Below, one piece after another: positions 22,117-32,907 of a DNA stretch of 64,000 nt (its first letter is position 1; the number at the start of each line of letters is the position of its first letter). The position numbers were made by a program, and so were the translations under genes. The notes under the pieces are model-generated. The model was not told where the DNA came from and ran no database searches. It saw only the letters and a list, made by a program, of their open reading frames with translations. The stretch covers positions 110,812 to 174,811 of the forward strand of contig CAKOGP040002236.1 in NCBI GenBank assembly GCA_933822405.4, in the 5' to 3' direction. The DNA is from Cylindrotheca closterium. Lineage: Eukaryota; Bacillariophyta; Bacillariophyceae; Bacillariales; Bacillariaceae.

Positions 22117-22623
22117 TAGCGATAGTCATAGCGATAGTCATAGCGACAGCAATGGTGCCTTGATTAATTCTATCGAACGAGATACAATAGAGACCATGAG
22201 ACTACCAAATAAGAGTTGGTTACAACCGGGCGACATTTTGAAATGATCCCTTGAAAGGGAATGAACAGAGTCGTTTTCAGGAAGGGTGAATCGTTGAAGG
22301 GAGAGAAAATAAGAAATAAGCCATCCTCATCTCCGCGTCCAGAGAAGATAGTACAGAAAGCAACGACCATTATCCCTCCTAGAGGGACTGCAAATTGAAG
22401 GATGAAACCAACTAGTCAATGCAAACTATAGTATTCTTTAAAATACTAGACCAAGCCAGTATAATATTATTGTTATAATAGTAACCTCCTACCTGCCTGC
22501 CTGCCTGCCAATCTATACCGTTGTAGAGGAATACGACTGTAGGATGACTGTAGGATGGATGCATGCATCCATGTTATACAATACAATACAATTTAATTTC
22601 AAAATCAAGTCAAGTCAGTTCTT
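22117..22623. other. Intergenic region, convergent 3' ends
   Basis: Spacer between convergent genes. It has short tandem repeats after the stop (gatagcgatagtcata units near 22115-22150) and a cctg run near 22489-22509. No gene seen. Confidence 0.45.
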
Positions 22624-23807
22624 TTAACTTTCGCCATGTTCTTCATCGTCGCCGTCTCCCGTTTTGGTGGTTCGTTGTGGCTCTTGTCGCAGTGGATCAC
22701 AACTTTTGATGCCACAGCTGGTGGCCAATATCCCACCCCAATGCAGTTTGAAATAGTCTCCCTTTCGTTTTTCGGCCAGCGCCTTGGCCTTTTGCGAATC
22801 TCGTTTTCGGTCCAATTCCTCCTCCAAATGTCGTGCTTCTCGTCGCCGTTGATTGTCCTTGATAATGAATTGATACGTCGTGAGTTTCTCCCGCTTTAGT
22901 TTCTGATGAAAGTTCCACAATTGTAGCATGAGACTCAGAGCAATCAAATCCATGACGATAAAGGCTCCCATTCCAATGGTAACTCCAAGGGTTGTAGCAT
23001 CTTTGCTGCTCTGCAAACTACTATCACTAGTCAATCCAAGCCATTGCTCCGACAATTCTCGAGTGGTTCCCTTAGGATTGGCATACATATCAATAAGGAG
23101 AGCAATCTGAACAGCCATATGTGAGACCAGCAAGGAAATGATACAGTTCATTGTCTTGAGGAATAAATGATAGTTCTTCTTTCCGACACATGTGTTGAGC
23201 CCTACAAAGGTGAGAAAGCAGCAAAAGCTGTGAGTGAATCAGTCTGCAAATCAATCACAATATAATATAATACATGTATTGTATATATATATATACATAT
23301 TACAATTGCAATATCATGCATTGCTCAACAGTAATCCACAATCATGTCTACTTTTCACTTCACTTCACTCAGTTCTCTCAGTTCACTTCTTTACTTACAC
23401 ATGCAATGATGATCAAATCCTTCCACACACTTTTGACAAAATTTGCAATGCATGGATGTCTGTATAACGTCTGCTTCGCAAATCCAACAATGCTTGATGG
23501 TATCATCCGTGGTACGGGTTGGTGCTTGATATTCGACCTTGTCATTCTTTCTGTTTTGTGGATTGGAGAATATTCGCACATCCGATGGATCCGTCGACAT
23601 GGTCACATAGGCATAATAGGTGGCAGCACCCGCAATTCCAAAGACCACCAGCGTAACGGGAATGGAAACCGCGATGGGCATCAAAGGAGACGCCACGAGA
23701 CCAAATTCTACCAAGAGAAAGGGAAGAAAGACCCATGTGGAAACTTGTGCCGGACTGTAGGGTGACTGCAAGCCATTTTCTCGAATCTTTCTCTCGGATT
23801 CCGCCAT
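22624..23807 (-). CDS. DHHC-type protein S-acyltransferase
   Basis: Two exons, 23399-23807 and 22624-23201, give 328 residues. The intron splits the Trp codon after the active-site motif (DHHC-M-T/GG). The protein attaches palmitate to cysteines of membrane proteins in Golgi or plasma membrane. Two N-terminal membrane segments precede the cysteine-rich domain KHCWICEADV..MHCKFCQKCVEGFDHHCMW, which continues as LNTCVGKKNYHLF in exon 2. Two more membrane segments and the TTYQFI motif (family TTxE region, here Gln) follow. The tail is a charged Lys/Arg/Glu helix. Length and order fit the DHHC family well. Confidence 0.92.
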
Positions 23808-23855
23808 GCTTTTGTTTTAGTTAATATTTGTGTTGTGATGTTGAATTAGGAAATA

Positions 23856-23915
23856 TTGAATTGTATTTTGAATTGTATTTTGAGTTGTATTTTGAATTGT
23901 ATTTTGAATTGTATC
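23856..23915. repeat. 12-base tandem repeat, five copies
   Basis: Unit ttgaattgtatt, five copies with two substitutions, 49 bases upstream of the DHHC gene start and so probably in its leader or promoter. Confidence 0.85.
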
Positions 23916-24153
23916 GCAATCGATGTTGTCGTGTGTCTCGAACGCTGTTGTTTAGTTTAGTTTTGTTTTGTTTTGTTTAGTTTGTTGGGTACAGTATTCA
24001 GCAATCTCTACTGCAATGTACTGCTGTACAGTTTTGGAGTTATGATAGTCAATGCTACCGTACGGTACAGTATAAGGTCAATCAATTTTATATTTGATTG
24101 CTCGTCTTTGGCCGTAAATTATTTTATTGCAAATACGAAAGTTCAAAAGTGTA

Positions 24154-24786
24154 CAGTGAGGCAGTGGGAATTCCCCCTTTTCATTTTATTTCGTCCCCGC
24201 GATATTTAACGCAATTTCCCACAACTAGTTGTGGGAACAGATTTTTGCCAAAAATTCCCACAACTAGTTGTAGGAATCTTAAAAAATAGTTGTGGGAAAT
24301 TCCTACAACTAGTTGTGGGAATTTCCCTCAACTAGTTGTGGGAATTTCCGTTGCTCAGATGTCCGTTATTTTTGCCTTTAAATGTATCACGAAATATCAC
24401 GAAAACAATTAGAGTTTTTGGGAAACATCATATGTAGTTGTCTATTTTCTAGTCAGTACATATATCAAACGTTGTTTTGTGCGTAGAACAGACAGTTTTC
24501 CGTAGAACGGACAGTTTTCCCATAATTCCCAATAAAACAATTAGAGTTGTGGGAAACTTCCCACAACTACAATTAGAGTTGTGGGAAACTTCAAATTTGT
24601 CTCAGTACATATCCTACGTGGTTTTCTGTGTAGAAATGACAATTTTCCCACAACTGTTGAGGGAATTCCCACAACTAGTTGTGGGAAGCAAAATTGAGTT
24701 GTGGGAAAAATTGAGCTGTGGGAAAAATTGAGCTGTGGGAAAATCTCGCAACTAGGGGAGAAATCCGGGGATTCCCACTGCCTCAG
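24154..24786. mobile_element. Non-autonomous inverted-repeat element (MITE-like) rich in palindromes
   Basis: The ends match in inverted orientation: the left begins CAGTGAGGCAGTGGGAATTC and the right, read on the other strand, begins CTGAGGCAGTGGGAATCCCC. Both are flanked by TA, the target duplication typical of Tc1/mariner elements. The interior has no transposase but carries at least ten copies of a GTTGTGGGAA motif, many paired as the palindrome TTCCCACAACTAGTTGTGGGAA (24215-24350 and 24540-24755). Subterminal repeats of this kind are usual in MITEs. Classification as mariner rests only on the TA flanks. Confidence 0.65.
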
Positions 24787-25148
24787 TAGTGCATTTCGTT
24801 CCACCGTTTGCCTTTTGAAAAACCCTTGTTTTGCGGGGGTGAGACAGACGCCGGCTGGCTCGCACCTGCAAGCATGCCCGCCTGAACCATTTTACTCCAA
24901 GTGTTCAAACGAACGACGACAAAACAGATAGATAAAACTCAAGACGCGAGACAAATTGAAAATAATTATAAAACAAAACAAAGTCATTCTCGTTTTGGAA
25001 CCAACCTGAACCCAATCGAGAACACTGATTGCTCTACAAGTACTTTCTACATAGGTACAGCGCAAAAGAGCAATACAAACAGAGCTTCCTTCATCGTTCT
25101 CGTTCCTGTTCTTGTTCCTGTTCTTGTTCTTGTTCTCGTCCTCCACAA

Positions 25149-26829
25149 ATGTCTTATCAGGCGCCGTCCTCCAACATTACTTCTCAATTGAACAACGATA
25201 CTTCCTTGCGTGACAGCGTAAATCAAGCAGCCAAAGAACGACGACAACAACGACGAAGAGTACGTCAACAAGACTTTGATAAAGGAAGCAACAGCAACTA
25301 CAACAGCATCAGCAATAGGAGCATCACATCACCAGACAACAAAATGATGATTTCCTCCTCAATACACAGTGCTGATGATTCGGATTCGGCAAGACGAAAG
25401 ACACGAAAGCACGGCAAACCGAGCAAAACTTATTCAGGTGACATTCACATATCATCATCCTCCAACAACAGCAGCAACAACAACAATAGTGGATCTATTC
25501 TTTGGACGGTCCTCGTTGTCGGATTGATCTTTTGTGTATTGGATGTGGGATACATCATGTACTTTGTGGAATATCATCCAGATTTGTGGGCCGATTTGCC
25601 CAACCGATTCAATGCTGTCCTTCCACCCAAGTTGACTCCTCTCAAAACGCAAAAGCCAGTCTTGAATCGACAGGTAGAATCCAAAGACGGAAGCCTCAAT
25701 GCCGATGCGGATACCGCCAAGATGATTCAGGAAAAACAACCAATTATCAAATTGATTCAAGATGCCAATGTACCATTTGATCCATTGGTGGACACGGAAC
25801 TCTTGAATGATCTTCCGACCTGGAGTGAAATTACAGGAATGTACGGGGAGAAACCTGTCATTCATGGATTGGAAATGTGTGAACCATTTCGGACTCATTC
25901 CGATCCTGCTGATCATTTTGTGGTAAGTTTGTTGTTATACATATAGAATGTATACATGCATACATGCATACATGCATACATACGGTATGGGCAGAGATTA
26001 TTGTATTGCATTGCATTGCATTGCATTTTATTGTTTGGATACTTTTTGTGATGGGTTAGACTAACAACTCCCATCATTACAGAGTACGGCAGGTACATTC
26101 AACTCGGGAACAAATCTCATGGCCGAACTGCTGATTGCCAATTGTCGCATGACAGAAAGAATGAAGAAATATGGTGCCATCAATCGGGGAATTAGATGGC
26201 AAGTGCCATGGGGAAAACATACGCCACCCGGTGATAATGAATACCGACAAACGCACAAGACAGATAAGGATAAGAATATTGACGCCAACGATATTCTTCC
26301 AGCTGTCACCATTAGAGATCCATTGGTTTGGTTGCAAAGTATGTGCCGGCACCACTACGCTGCTCGATGGCCGCATACTGAGAACCATTGTCCAGACTTT
26401 ACACTTCCCAATATCAAGGCGGTTGTCCATTACGCTGAAATGAGCAAGAGCCACGATTCCATCTTGCACCTATGGAACGATTGGTACACGGAATATCGTA
26501 CGGCAACCTTTCCACATTTGATTGTAAGGTTTGAAGATTTGGTCTTTCATCCCGAAGATGTTACCAAACAAGTTTGCGAATGCGCAGGTGGCCAAATGCG
26601 AAAGGATAAAAAGTTCATTTACATTGTCGATTCGGCCAAAAAGGGATTGGCTGCTCATGGAAAGAACCGAACGGGATACGTGGATGCCATTGTCAAGTAC
26701 GGAAGTGCTGCCCGACGATATGACGGATACGAATACAAGGAAGATTTGGAGTACATTCGAAAAAATGTCGATCCAGAACTCATGAAAGCCATGCAATATC
26801 CGGACATTGATCCCAATCATAATGTGTAG
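25149..26829 (+). CDS. Type II membrane sulfotransferase-like protein
   Basis: Two exons, 25149-25922 and 26083-26829, give 506 residues (phase-0 intron GTAAGT...TTACAG). Inferred to transfer sulfate from PAPS to a glycan in the Golgi. A basic, Ser/Asn-rich cytosolic head is followed by a membrane anchor (WTVLVVGLIFCVLDVGYIM, residues about 118-140). Exon 2 opens with STAGTFNSGTNLM, resembling the 5'-phosphosulfate loop, then TIRDPLVWLQSM, resembling the 3'-phosphate binding motif, and LIVRFEDLVFHPEDV, common in this superfamily. The conserved Lys of the classic PKSGT loop is not present, so substrate and activity are uncertain. An in-frame start at 25029 also exists but adds only Ser/Arg/Cys-rich leader. 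Confidence 0.75.
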
Positions 26830-27210
26830 TAGCAGAATGAGATTGCCTTAGTACTTTAATGTACATTACACACCAAGGTAATAGATACTGTATTGCAAAC
26901 AGCTGAACTTCTGAACTCCTCAGCGTTTCTCGTAGTGTGTAACTATAGATAGTACTCTAGTGACATGTCTCCATGATAAAGTTCGGCGAGTCTGGTGTTT
27001 TCTAAAAGAAAGATACAAACGCCAAAGCGGAGCATTCCAGAGGTTGCTAATCGTGTAAATATTGTAGTCTAATAAGTTCTGTGTGTGTGCTAATCCACTA
27101 CTAATCGTTATTTTGCCTATACCTGGGTAATGGCATGTATTCACAAACAAACCCAAACCAAACGTCGCATTCTACTACAGTATGCAAAGTTCCATCCATG
27201 CATCCAGCAG
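26830..27210. other. 3' flank of first copy of the four-copy gene
   Basis: From about 26890 onward this sequence is almost identical to about 28905-29225, the 3' flank of the second copy. No gene. Confidence 0.6.
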
Positions 27211-28185
27211 TTACCACTCGGAAACCTCCAAAGTACACTCGTCCACCGAATGGAAGCATTCATGAGGTCCCTCACGAAGTAAACCACACAAAATATCTTC
27301 CAAGCTGGTATTGGAATTCTCGGAAGATCCCAACTTGCGACGACAACCACCATAGATACCTAGCACCATGTTGTTGGCCTGACATTTCTCCCACTCATCC
27401 ATTTCGTATGTGGGTCTCTGGGTAGGAGCAGGAGTGGGTGCTCGAGTGTATGTATTCATGTCTTCTTTCCATTGGTCGTAGTAGGCTCTACTATCGAAAT
27501 AGTAGTCATCATAAGCGGGCGCAACGTAGTCATCATCATCATCATCGTCTTCTTCAGAAACAGTAACAGCAGCAGGAGCGGAAAAGCAAAAGCGGCAACG
27601 AAAGGTTTCAATGATGGTCCAAACGTTAAAAAATGAATAGGATAGCCATAGAGAGCGATCACCGCGCAAGTTTCGACCACCATCGTGTTGGTGAGTCCCG
27701 TGTCCATTTTCCACAAGAATGGCGCCAATCGTGACCTGTTCTTCTCCATGCTTTTCATCTTGCCCCTGGTGCTGGTCTTGGGCAAGCTGAATGGCCTTGC
27801 GAAGAGCCGACTCGAAATACATTGTCTCCTCGGCGTTGAGATCCTCAAGGTCCATGTTTCCAAGCTTGACCTGAACCTGCACGGGTTGACGCTCGAGAGT
27901 TGGTTCAGGGACCACGTGGTTGTTGTTCTTGTTGTTGTTCTTGAAACTTTTGTCGGATTCGGATTTGTACTTGGACTCATTCGGAGCAGTGTCGGTGTCC
28001 TCGATATCCTTTTCAATGACTTTGTTGGAAGCCATGGTAGCTTCCATTTTGAGTGCCACTAGTCTCTGTTTATCAGAACGGCCGCTTTTCTTGGAAAGCT
28101 TGCGAGCAGAGGATGATTCGCTTGCAGCAGTAGAAGTGCTGCAAAGAATAGCTGTCAAGAGAAGGGAGCAGAGGAGCTTCATCAT
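27211..28185 (-). CDS. Secreted protein of four-copy family, copy 1
   Basis: It is 324 residues in one exon; family unknown to me. The start could be either of two adjacent ATGs (28185 or 28182); the paralogues use the second. Signal peptide MKLLCSLLLTAILCSTSTAA, then a variable Lys/Ser/Asn-rich region to about residue 88, then a conserved region starting VPEPTLERQPVQVQVKLGNM. That region includes helical EETMYFESALRKAIQLAQ, a Cys-containing hydrophobic stretch (TIIETFRCRFCFSAPAAV), a seven-Asp run, a Tyr/Asp-rich YDDYYFDSRAYYDQW, a short APTPAPTQRPT stalk, and a C-terminal Cys domain (CQANN..GGCRRKL..CGLL..CFHSVDECTLEVSEW). Probably secreted; no enzymatic motif seen. Confidence 0.8.
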   Translation of the reverse strand: MMKLLCSLLLTAILCSTSTAASESSSARKLSKKSGRSDKQRLVALKMEATMASNKVIEKDIEDTDTAPNESKYKSESDKSFKNNNKNNNHVVPEPTLERQPVQVQVKLGNMDLEDLNAEETMYFESALRKAIQLAQDQHQGQDEKHGEEQVTIGAILVENGHGTHQHDGGRNLRGDRSLWLSYSFFNVWTIIETFRCRFCFSAPAAVTVSEEDDDDDDDYVAPAYDDYYFDSRAYYDQWKEDMNTYTRAPTPAPTQRPTYEMDEWEKCQANNMVLGIYGGCRRKLGSSENSNTSLEDILCGLLREGPHECFHSVDECTLEVSEW

Positions 28186-28904
28186 TCAATCGATCCGTTT
28201 GGTTCGATATGATTGCCTGATCTTTTGCCAAGGTCAAGATTGTGAGACTTGGACCTTCAAATTCCATCATTCTGAAAGAGACCCAAGACCGATGAGAGCA
28301 AGCTCCATTTCGACCGAGTTGATTGTCGTAGAGTTGATACTGTAGGCTACGGATTTCCGTTTCAAAAGCCGTTTCTCTTTTTTTCGTGATGCGAAACGTC
28401 GGTTTCTTTTTTAGGTCGAGTAGCTCCAACTTGAGTAGTGCTTCGTCAATCAAGCCGTTTCTTGTTGTCGTGAGGAAGTGTCTGTCAGTTTCTTTTCCGC
28501 TTCGAAATCAGAAATTTGCTCCAGATTCCGTACTGGTGGTACTAGTACCCTTTTTCCTATCAAGGCTCAAGGGTGAACATGGCTCTGAAGGATTTCACCG
28601 AACGGTTCCGAATGTTCTCAAAGTTACCATACATCCATGATCAGTGTCTCGTTTCTAGTCGGAATGATAGTCCTTCAATTATATGAGTTGTTTGAGGGCT
28701 GACTGACTCAACGACTCGGCCTCTGCATCAATCATCAGAATCCCAAAATTATATGGGCTGCTCCAAGCATATTGCGTCGACACAAGAGCGAACGCACAAA
28801 GCTTGTCACAATGATATAAGAGGTGACGATGGCGAGATGGGGAGAAGATGTGTGCTGTTGTTAGCCGGCTTTGAGAAAAACCATGATGAGACTGCAGAAG
28901 TACC
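28186..28904. other. 5' flank of copy 1
   Basis: It holds the conserved promoter-proximal block of the family (tttccgtttcaaaagccg, then cgtcggtttcttttttaggt) found upstream of all four copies. An antisense-to-spacer open frame overlaps the start codon region, but it is frameshifted relative to the other copies. Confidence 0.5.
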
Positions 28905-30890
28905 TGAACTGCTGAACGTCTGAGCTCATCAGCGTTTCTCGTAGTGTGTATAATGTAACTAAGATAGTACTCTAGTGACATGTCTCCATGATAAAGTTCG
29001 GCGAGTCTGGTGTTTTCTAAAAGAAAGATACAAACGCCAAAGCGGAGCATTCCAGAGGTTGCTAATCGTGTAAATATTGTAGTCTAATAAGTTCTGTGTG
29101 TGTGCTAATCCACTACTAATCGTTATTTTGCCTATACCTGGGTAATGGCATGTATTCACAAACAAACCCAAACCAAACGTCGCATTCTACTACAGTATGC
29201 AAAGTTCCATCCATGCATCCAGCAGTTACCACTCGGAAACCTCCAAAGTACACTCGTCCACCGAATGGAAGCATTCATGAGGTCCCTCACGAAGTAAACC
29301 ACACAAAATATCTTCCAAGCTGGTATTGGAATTCTCGGAAGATCCCAACTTGCGACGACAACCACCATAGATACCTAGCACCATGTTGTTGGCCTGACAT
29401 TTCTCCCACTCATCCATTTCGTATGTGGGTCTCTGGGTAGGAGCAGGAGTGGGTGCTCGAGTGTATGTATTCATGTCTTCTTTCCATTGGTCGTAGTAGG
29501 CTCTACTATCGAAATAGTAGTCATCATAAGCGGGCGCAACGTAGTCATCATCATCATCATCGTCTTCTTCAGAAACAGTAACAGCAGCAGGAGCGGAAAA
29601 GCAAAAGCGGCAACGAAAGGTTTCGATAATGGTCCAAACGTTGAAGAATGAATAGGATAGCCATAGAGAGCGATCACCGCGCAAGTTTCGACCACCATCG
29701 TGTTGGTGAGTCCCGTGTCCATTTTCCACAAGAATGGCGCCAATCGTGACCTGGTCTTCTCCGTGCTTTTCATCTTGCCCCTGGTGCTGGTCTTGGGCAA
29801 GCTGAATGGCCTTGCGAAGAGCCGACTCGAAATACATTGTCTCCTCGGCGTTGAGATCCTCAAGGTCCATGTTTCCAAGCTTGACCTGAACCTGCACAGC
29901 TTGACGCTCGAGAGTTGGCTCAGGGATCATGTGGTTGTTGATGTTATTCTTGAAGCTTTTGTCGGTGTTGGATTTGGACTTGGACTCGTTGGAAGCAGTG
30001 TTAATCTCTTCGACACCATTTTCAATGGCTTTGTTGGAAGCCATGGTAGCTTCCATTTTGAGTGCCACTGGTCTCTCTTTGTCAGAACGGGTGCTTTTCT
30101 TGGAAAGCTTGCGAGCGGAGGATGATTTGCTTGCAGCAGTAGAAGTGCTGCAAAGAAGAGCTGTCAAGAGAAGGGAGCGGAGGAGCTTCATGATTCAATC
30201 AATGTGTTTGGTTCGATATGATTTAAGAGTGCCTGATATTTTGCCAAGGTCAAGATTGTGAGACTTGGACTTTAAAATTTCATCATTCTGAAAGAGCAAG
30301 ATCTATTTCGATAGAGTTGATTGTCGTAGAGTTGATACTGTAGGCTACGGATTTCCGTTTCAAAAGCCGTTTCTCTTTTTTTCGTGATGCGAGACGTCGG
30401 TTTCTTTTTTAGGTAGAATAGCCCCAAGTTGAGTAGTTCTTTGTCGATCGAGCCGTTTCTTGTTGTCGTGGTGAGGACGTGTCTGTGGGTTTCTTTTCCG
30501 CTTCGAAATCAGAAATTTGCCCCAGATTCCGTACAAATGCCCTGTTTCCTTTCAAGACTCAAGAATGAAGGTGGCTCTGCAGGATATCATCGAACGGTTT
30601 CGAATGTTCCCATAGCTACCATACATCCATGGTCACGCTCTCGTTGCCAGGCGCAGTGACGGTCCTTCAGTGACATGAGTGGTTTTGAAGGCTTTCTGAC
30701 TCACTGACTCAGCCACTGAATTAATCATCAGAATCCCAACATTCTATGGGGAGCTTCAAGCATATCATATTGCGTCGACACAAGAGCGAACGCACAAAGC
30801 TTGTCACAATGATATATAAGAGGTGACGATGACAATAATGAGGAGAAGATGTGTGGTGTTGTTGTAGTCAATGATGAAACTGCAGAAGTA
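28905..30890. repeat. Segmental duplication unit 2 (about 2 kb)
   Basis: Direct tandem copy of unit 1, carrying the gene at 29226-30191 and both flanks. Boundaries approximate. Confidence 0.75.
29226..30191 (-). CDS. Secreted protein of four-copy family, copy 2
   Basis: It is 321 residues in one exon from the ATG at 30191. From VPEP-equivalent (IPEPTLERQAV) to the end it differs from copy 1 at very few residues, including silent sites. The variable region after the signal peptide (SSSARKLSKKSTRSDKERPV) groups with copy 1 and is quite different from copies 3 and 4. Same tail cysteines and Asp run. Secreted; function unknown. Confidence 0.8.
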   Translation of the reverse strand: MKLLRSLLLTALLCSTSTAASKSSSARKLSKKSTRSDKERPVALKMEATMASNKAIENGVEEINTASNESKSKSNTDKSFKNNINNHMIPEPTLERQAVQVQVKLGNMDLEDLNAEETMYFESALRKAIQLAQDQHQGQDEKHGEDQVTIGAILVENGHGTHQHDGGRNLRGDRSLWLSYSFFNVWTIIETFRCRFCFSAPAAVTVSEEDDDDDDDYVAPAYDDYYFDSRAYYDQWKEDMNTYTRAPTPAPTQRPTYEMDEWEKCQANNMVLGIYGGCRRKLGSSENSNTSLEDILCGLLREGPHECFHSVDECTLEVSEW

Positions 30891-31113
30891 CCTCTCTCCT
30901 CAGTAGGCTAACCAACTTTAGTAATGTGTTTTCGACGTGGTAAACCCAACGTGGCGGGCTATATAAATCGCATTGGTGTCAAAGTGGCAGGTGTCAACAA
31001 GGAACTTCGCTTTGCGAGAAGTCTCATTTTTGGGCATTTCTGGAAGTAATTACAATTTTGCTTGCCAAGCAATTCAAATCAATATTAATATACAGCATTA
31101 TTGACAAGCCAAG
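30192..31113. other. 5' flank of copy 2 and promoter of next gene
   Basis: It carries the family's conserved upstream block (about 30300-30500) and, divergently, the presumed promoter of the gene at 31114. No gene seen. Confidence 0.45.
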
Positions 31114-31584
31114 ATGAGAACTACTGGACATTTCCCCCTTCTTATGAGCCTATCGTTGCCCTTGTTGAGCAGTGCCTTGATGGTTCCGCAGCAATTGCAT
31201 CTGTCACCTGTAAATCGGGCAGCTGGTTCTCGTTCTGTGGTTTCAGCCTCGATTTTAGAAGATTTTGAATATTCCGATGCGAATGCTAATGGCAACACTG
31301 AAGCCGATGAAATGGATCAGAAACTCTTTTTCAAGGTCCGCCAAGAGTTGGTCCAAAAGTATTTGGATCAAGGCGATGATTTGGCCAAAGCGGAACGAGA
31401 AGTGGATTACTTTTTGAGTGACAGGGCGCGTTCGCAACAGTACATTGAGATGCGAAAGTACAACTTGAGTCAACTTGAGGACGGATTGGGCCTCGATTTG
31501 TTTATGGGATTGCAGTTTACCTCGGCCTTTGTCATTGGTTTCATTCTGCATTCCCTGTCCATGAACGCTGGGTCCTTCTTTTAA
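31114..31584 (+). CDS. Small membrane protein with N-terminal targeting signal
   Basis: It is 156 residues; not recognised. The N-terminus (MRTTGHFPLLMSLSLPLLSSALMV) is a signal peptide or first part of a plastid presequence, followed by Ser/Arg-rich sequence that could be a transit peptide; there is no clear A-F motif. The middle is a charged helix (KVRQELVQKYLDQGDDLAKAEREVDYFLSD). A single membrane segment near the C-terminus (LFMGLQFTSAFVIGFILHSL) ends nine residues or so before the stop. Plausibly a plastid or ER membrane protein. Confidence 0.7.
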   Translation: MRTTGHFPLLMSLSLPLLSSALMVPQQLHLSPVNRAAGSRSVVSASILEDFEYSDANANGNTEADEMDQKLFFKVRQELVQKYLDQGDDLAKAEREVDYFLSDRARSQQYIEMRKYNLSQLEDGLGLDLFMGLQFTSAFVIGFILHSLSMNAGSFF

Positions 31585-32907
31585 TACTTCACTTTCCCAG
31601 TGTACCCAAGCTGATGGCAATCATTATTGTGTCCTTCTTGCTAATTTCAATGGACTATGATACTAAGGATCAATCACTACTGAATTGATTCCATCGTTCA
31701 CAGTCTAGCTGGAATGGCAATGACAATGCCATGTGACAGTATCACCAACCGGTACATACGATAACAGAACACCCTTCATTCATACAGTACCGGTACTGCT
31801 TGACAAATCATGATATTGTGAACATGACTGCTGACATCCTCTACTGACACGGAAACAACTACTTTGCAAAAGACTTGCAAACAGCAGCCATGGTAGGATT
31901 AGAATGAATACAAAAAATAAAAACGCAACCGAATTGGCCTACAATCAATCTGTGCTCTGCTTACTTTTGGTGACAAGCAAAAATTATGTTATAAGAAATA
32001 GTTTGCTAGGACTATGTATTCATATTGCAATTCTACTCTCTCATGCTCCATGGCACAGTTCTGATACACAATACTATTGTTGTTCACTATTCCTGTAGTT
32101 CCTGTATGTACTGTATGTGGCATTATGTACGAGAAGTACCGGTATCTTTGTTCTCCCCGCACGTTTGGAATTTTCCGCCTCTGTTCTCACAGCGGTCGGC
32201 GGTCAGCGTGTCAATGATAAAAAAATTGGCTGTCGGCATTGGTCTGTCTGTCAACGTGCGTGCACATAATTCTGACACCCGATCCATCGTCACCCATCAT
32301 CGAAAATGCACCAAAACGAACTGACATCAAAAAAGCCGAACTTGAATTAAGGTGCCTACAGGTACAGTACCAGTACACAACGGGTGATTGAAGGATGACA
32401 AAACGTCCAAGCAATACTGTACTGTATGACATTATATCGACTGATATTGTCTACAGATAATAAATGGCTACTCTAGTGAAACCACGACTGTTTTGCCTCG
32501 CCTCAATGATGACAGTTACTGGCAGTTACTACATTAATTTCAAAATGGCAATCGAAACTTGTCAACAACGAGCCTCGAAACGGCTCGCTAGCAAAGGAAA
32601 TTGGTACTGACTTTTGCTGAAAGAAGAAACGGCTAGATCGACAGAAGATTACTCAACTTGGGGCTACTCTACCTAAAAAAGAAACCGACATTTCACATCA
32701 TGCAAAAAGAGAAACGGCTTTTGAAACGGAAATCCGTAGCCGACAGTATCAACTCTACGACAATCAACTCTATCGAAAGCGAGCTTGCTCTCGGTCTTGG
32801 CTCCCTTTCAGCATGATGAAATTTGAAAGTCCAAGTCTCACAATCTTGACCTTGGCAAAATATCAGGCAATCGTAAATCATATCGAACCAAACATATTGA
32901 TTGAATC
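31585..32907. other. Intergenic region, no gene seen
   Basis: It contains GTAC/CGGTACC clusters near 31745, 31785-31800, 32140 and 32355-32375. From about 32640 it is the conserved 5' flank of copy 3, in reverse orientation to copies 1, 2 and 4. Confidence 0.5.

Larger units (their letters stand above)
23808..25148. other. Intergenic region holding tandem repeats and a MITE
   Basis: Spacer between divergent genes. It contains a five-copy 12-base repeat (23856-23915), GTAC-rich sequence near 24055-24070, the inverted-repeat element at 24154-24786, and a ttcttgttcctg pyrimidine-rich leader (25095-25141) just before the sulfotransferase start. No gene seen. Confidence 0.55.
26890..28904. repeat. 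Segmental duplication unit 1 (about 2 kb)
   Basis: It covers the gene at 27211-28185 with both flanks. Unit 2 follows directly in the same orientation. Shared landmarks run from cagcgtttctcgtagtgtgt in the 3' flank to gcgtcgacacaagagcgaac in the 5' flank. Boundaries are approximate. Confidence 0.75.

Noticed and set aside
24209..24760. Possible CRISPR-like array of repeated cccacaactagttgtggg
   Set aside because: Spacing is irregular, repeats are palindromic and lie inside a TA-flanked inverted-repeat element in a eukaryotic genome.
26920..27156. Identical short frames at 26920-27156 and 28959-29171
   Set aside because: They lie in the duplicated 3' flank, lack a sensible start context or domain, and are identical only because the flank is duplicated.
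27456..28016. Minus-strand frame of 186 codons overlapping copy 1, repeated in the other copies
   Set aside because: It is a shifted reading of the conserved gene; its conservation follows from nucleotide identity of the copies. The main frame has the signal peptide and spans the whole unit.
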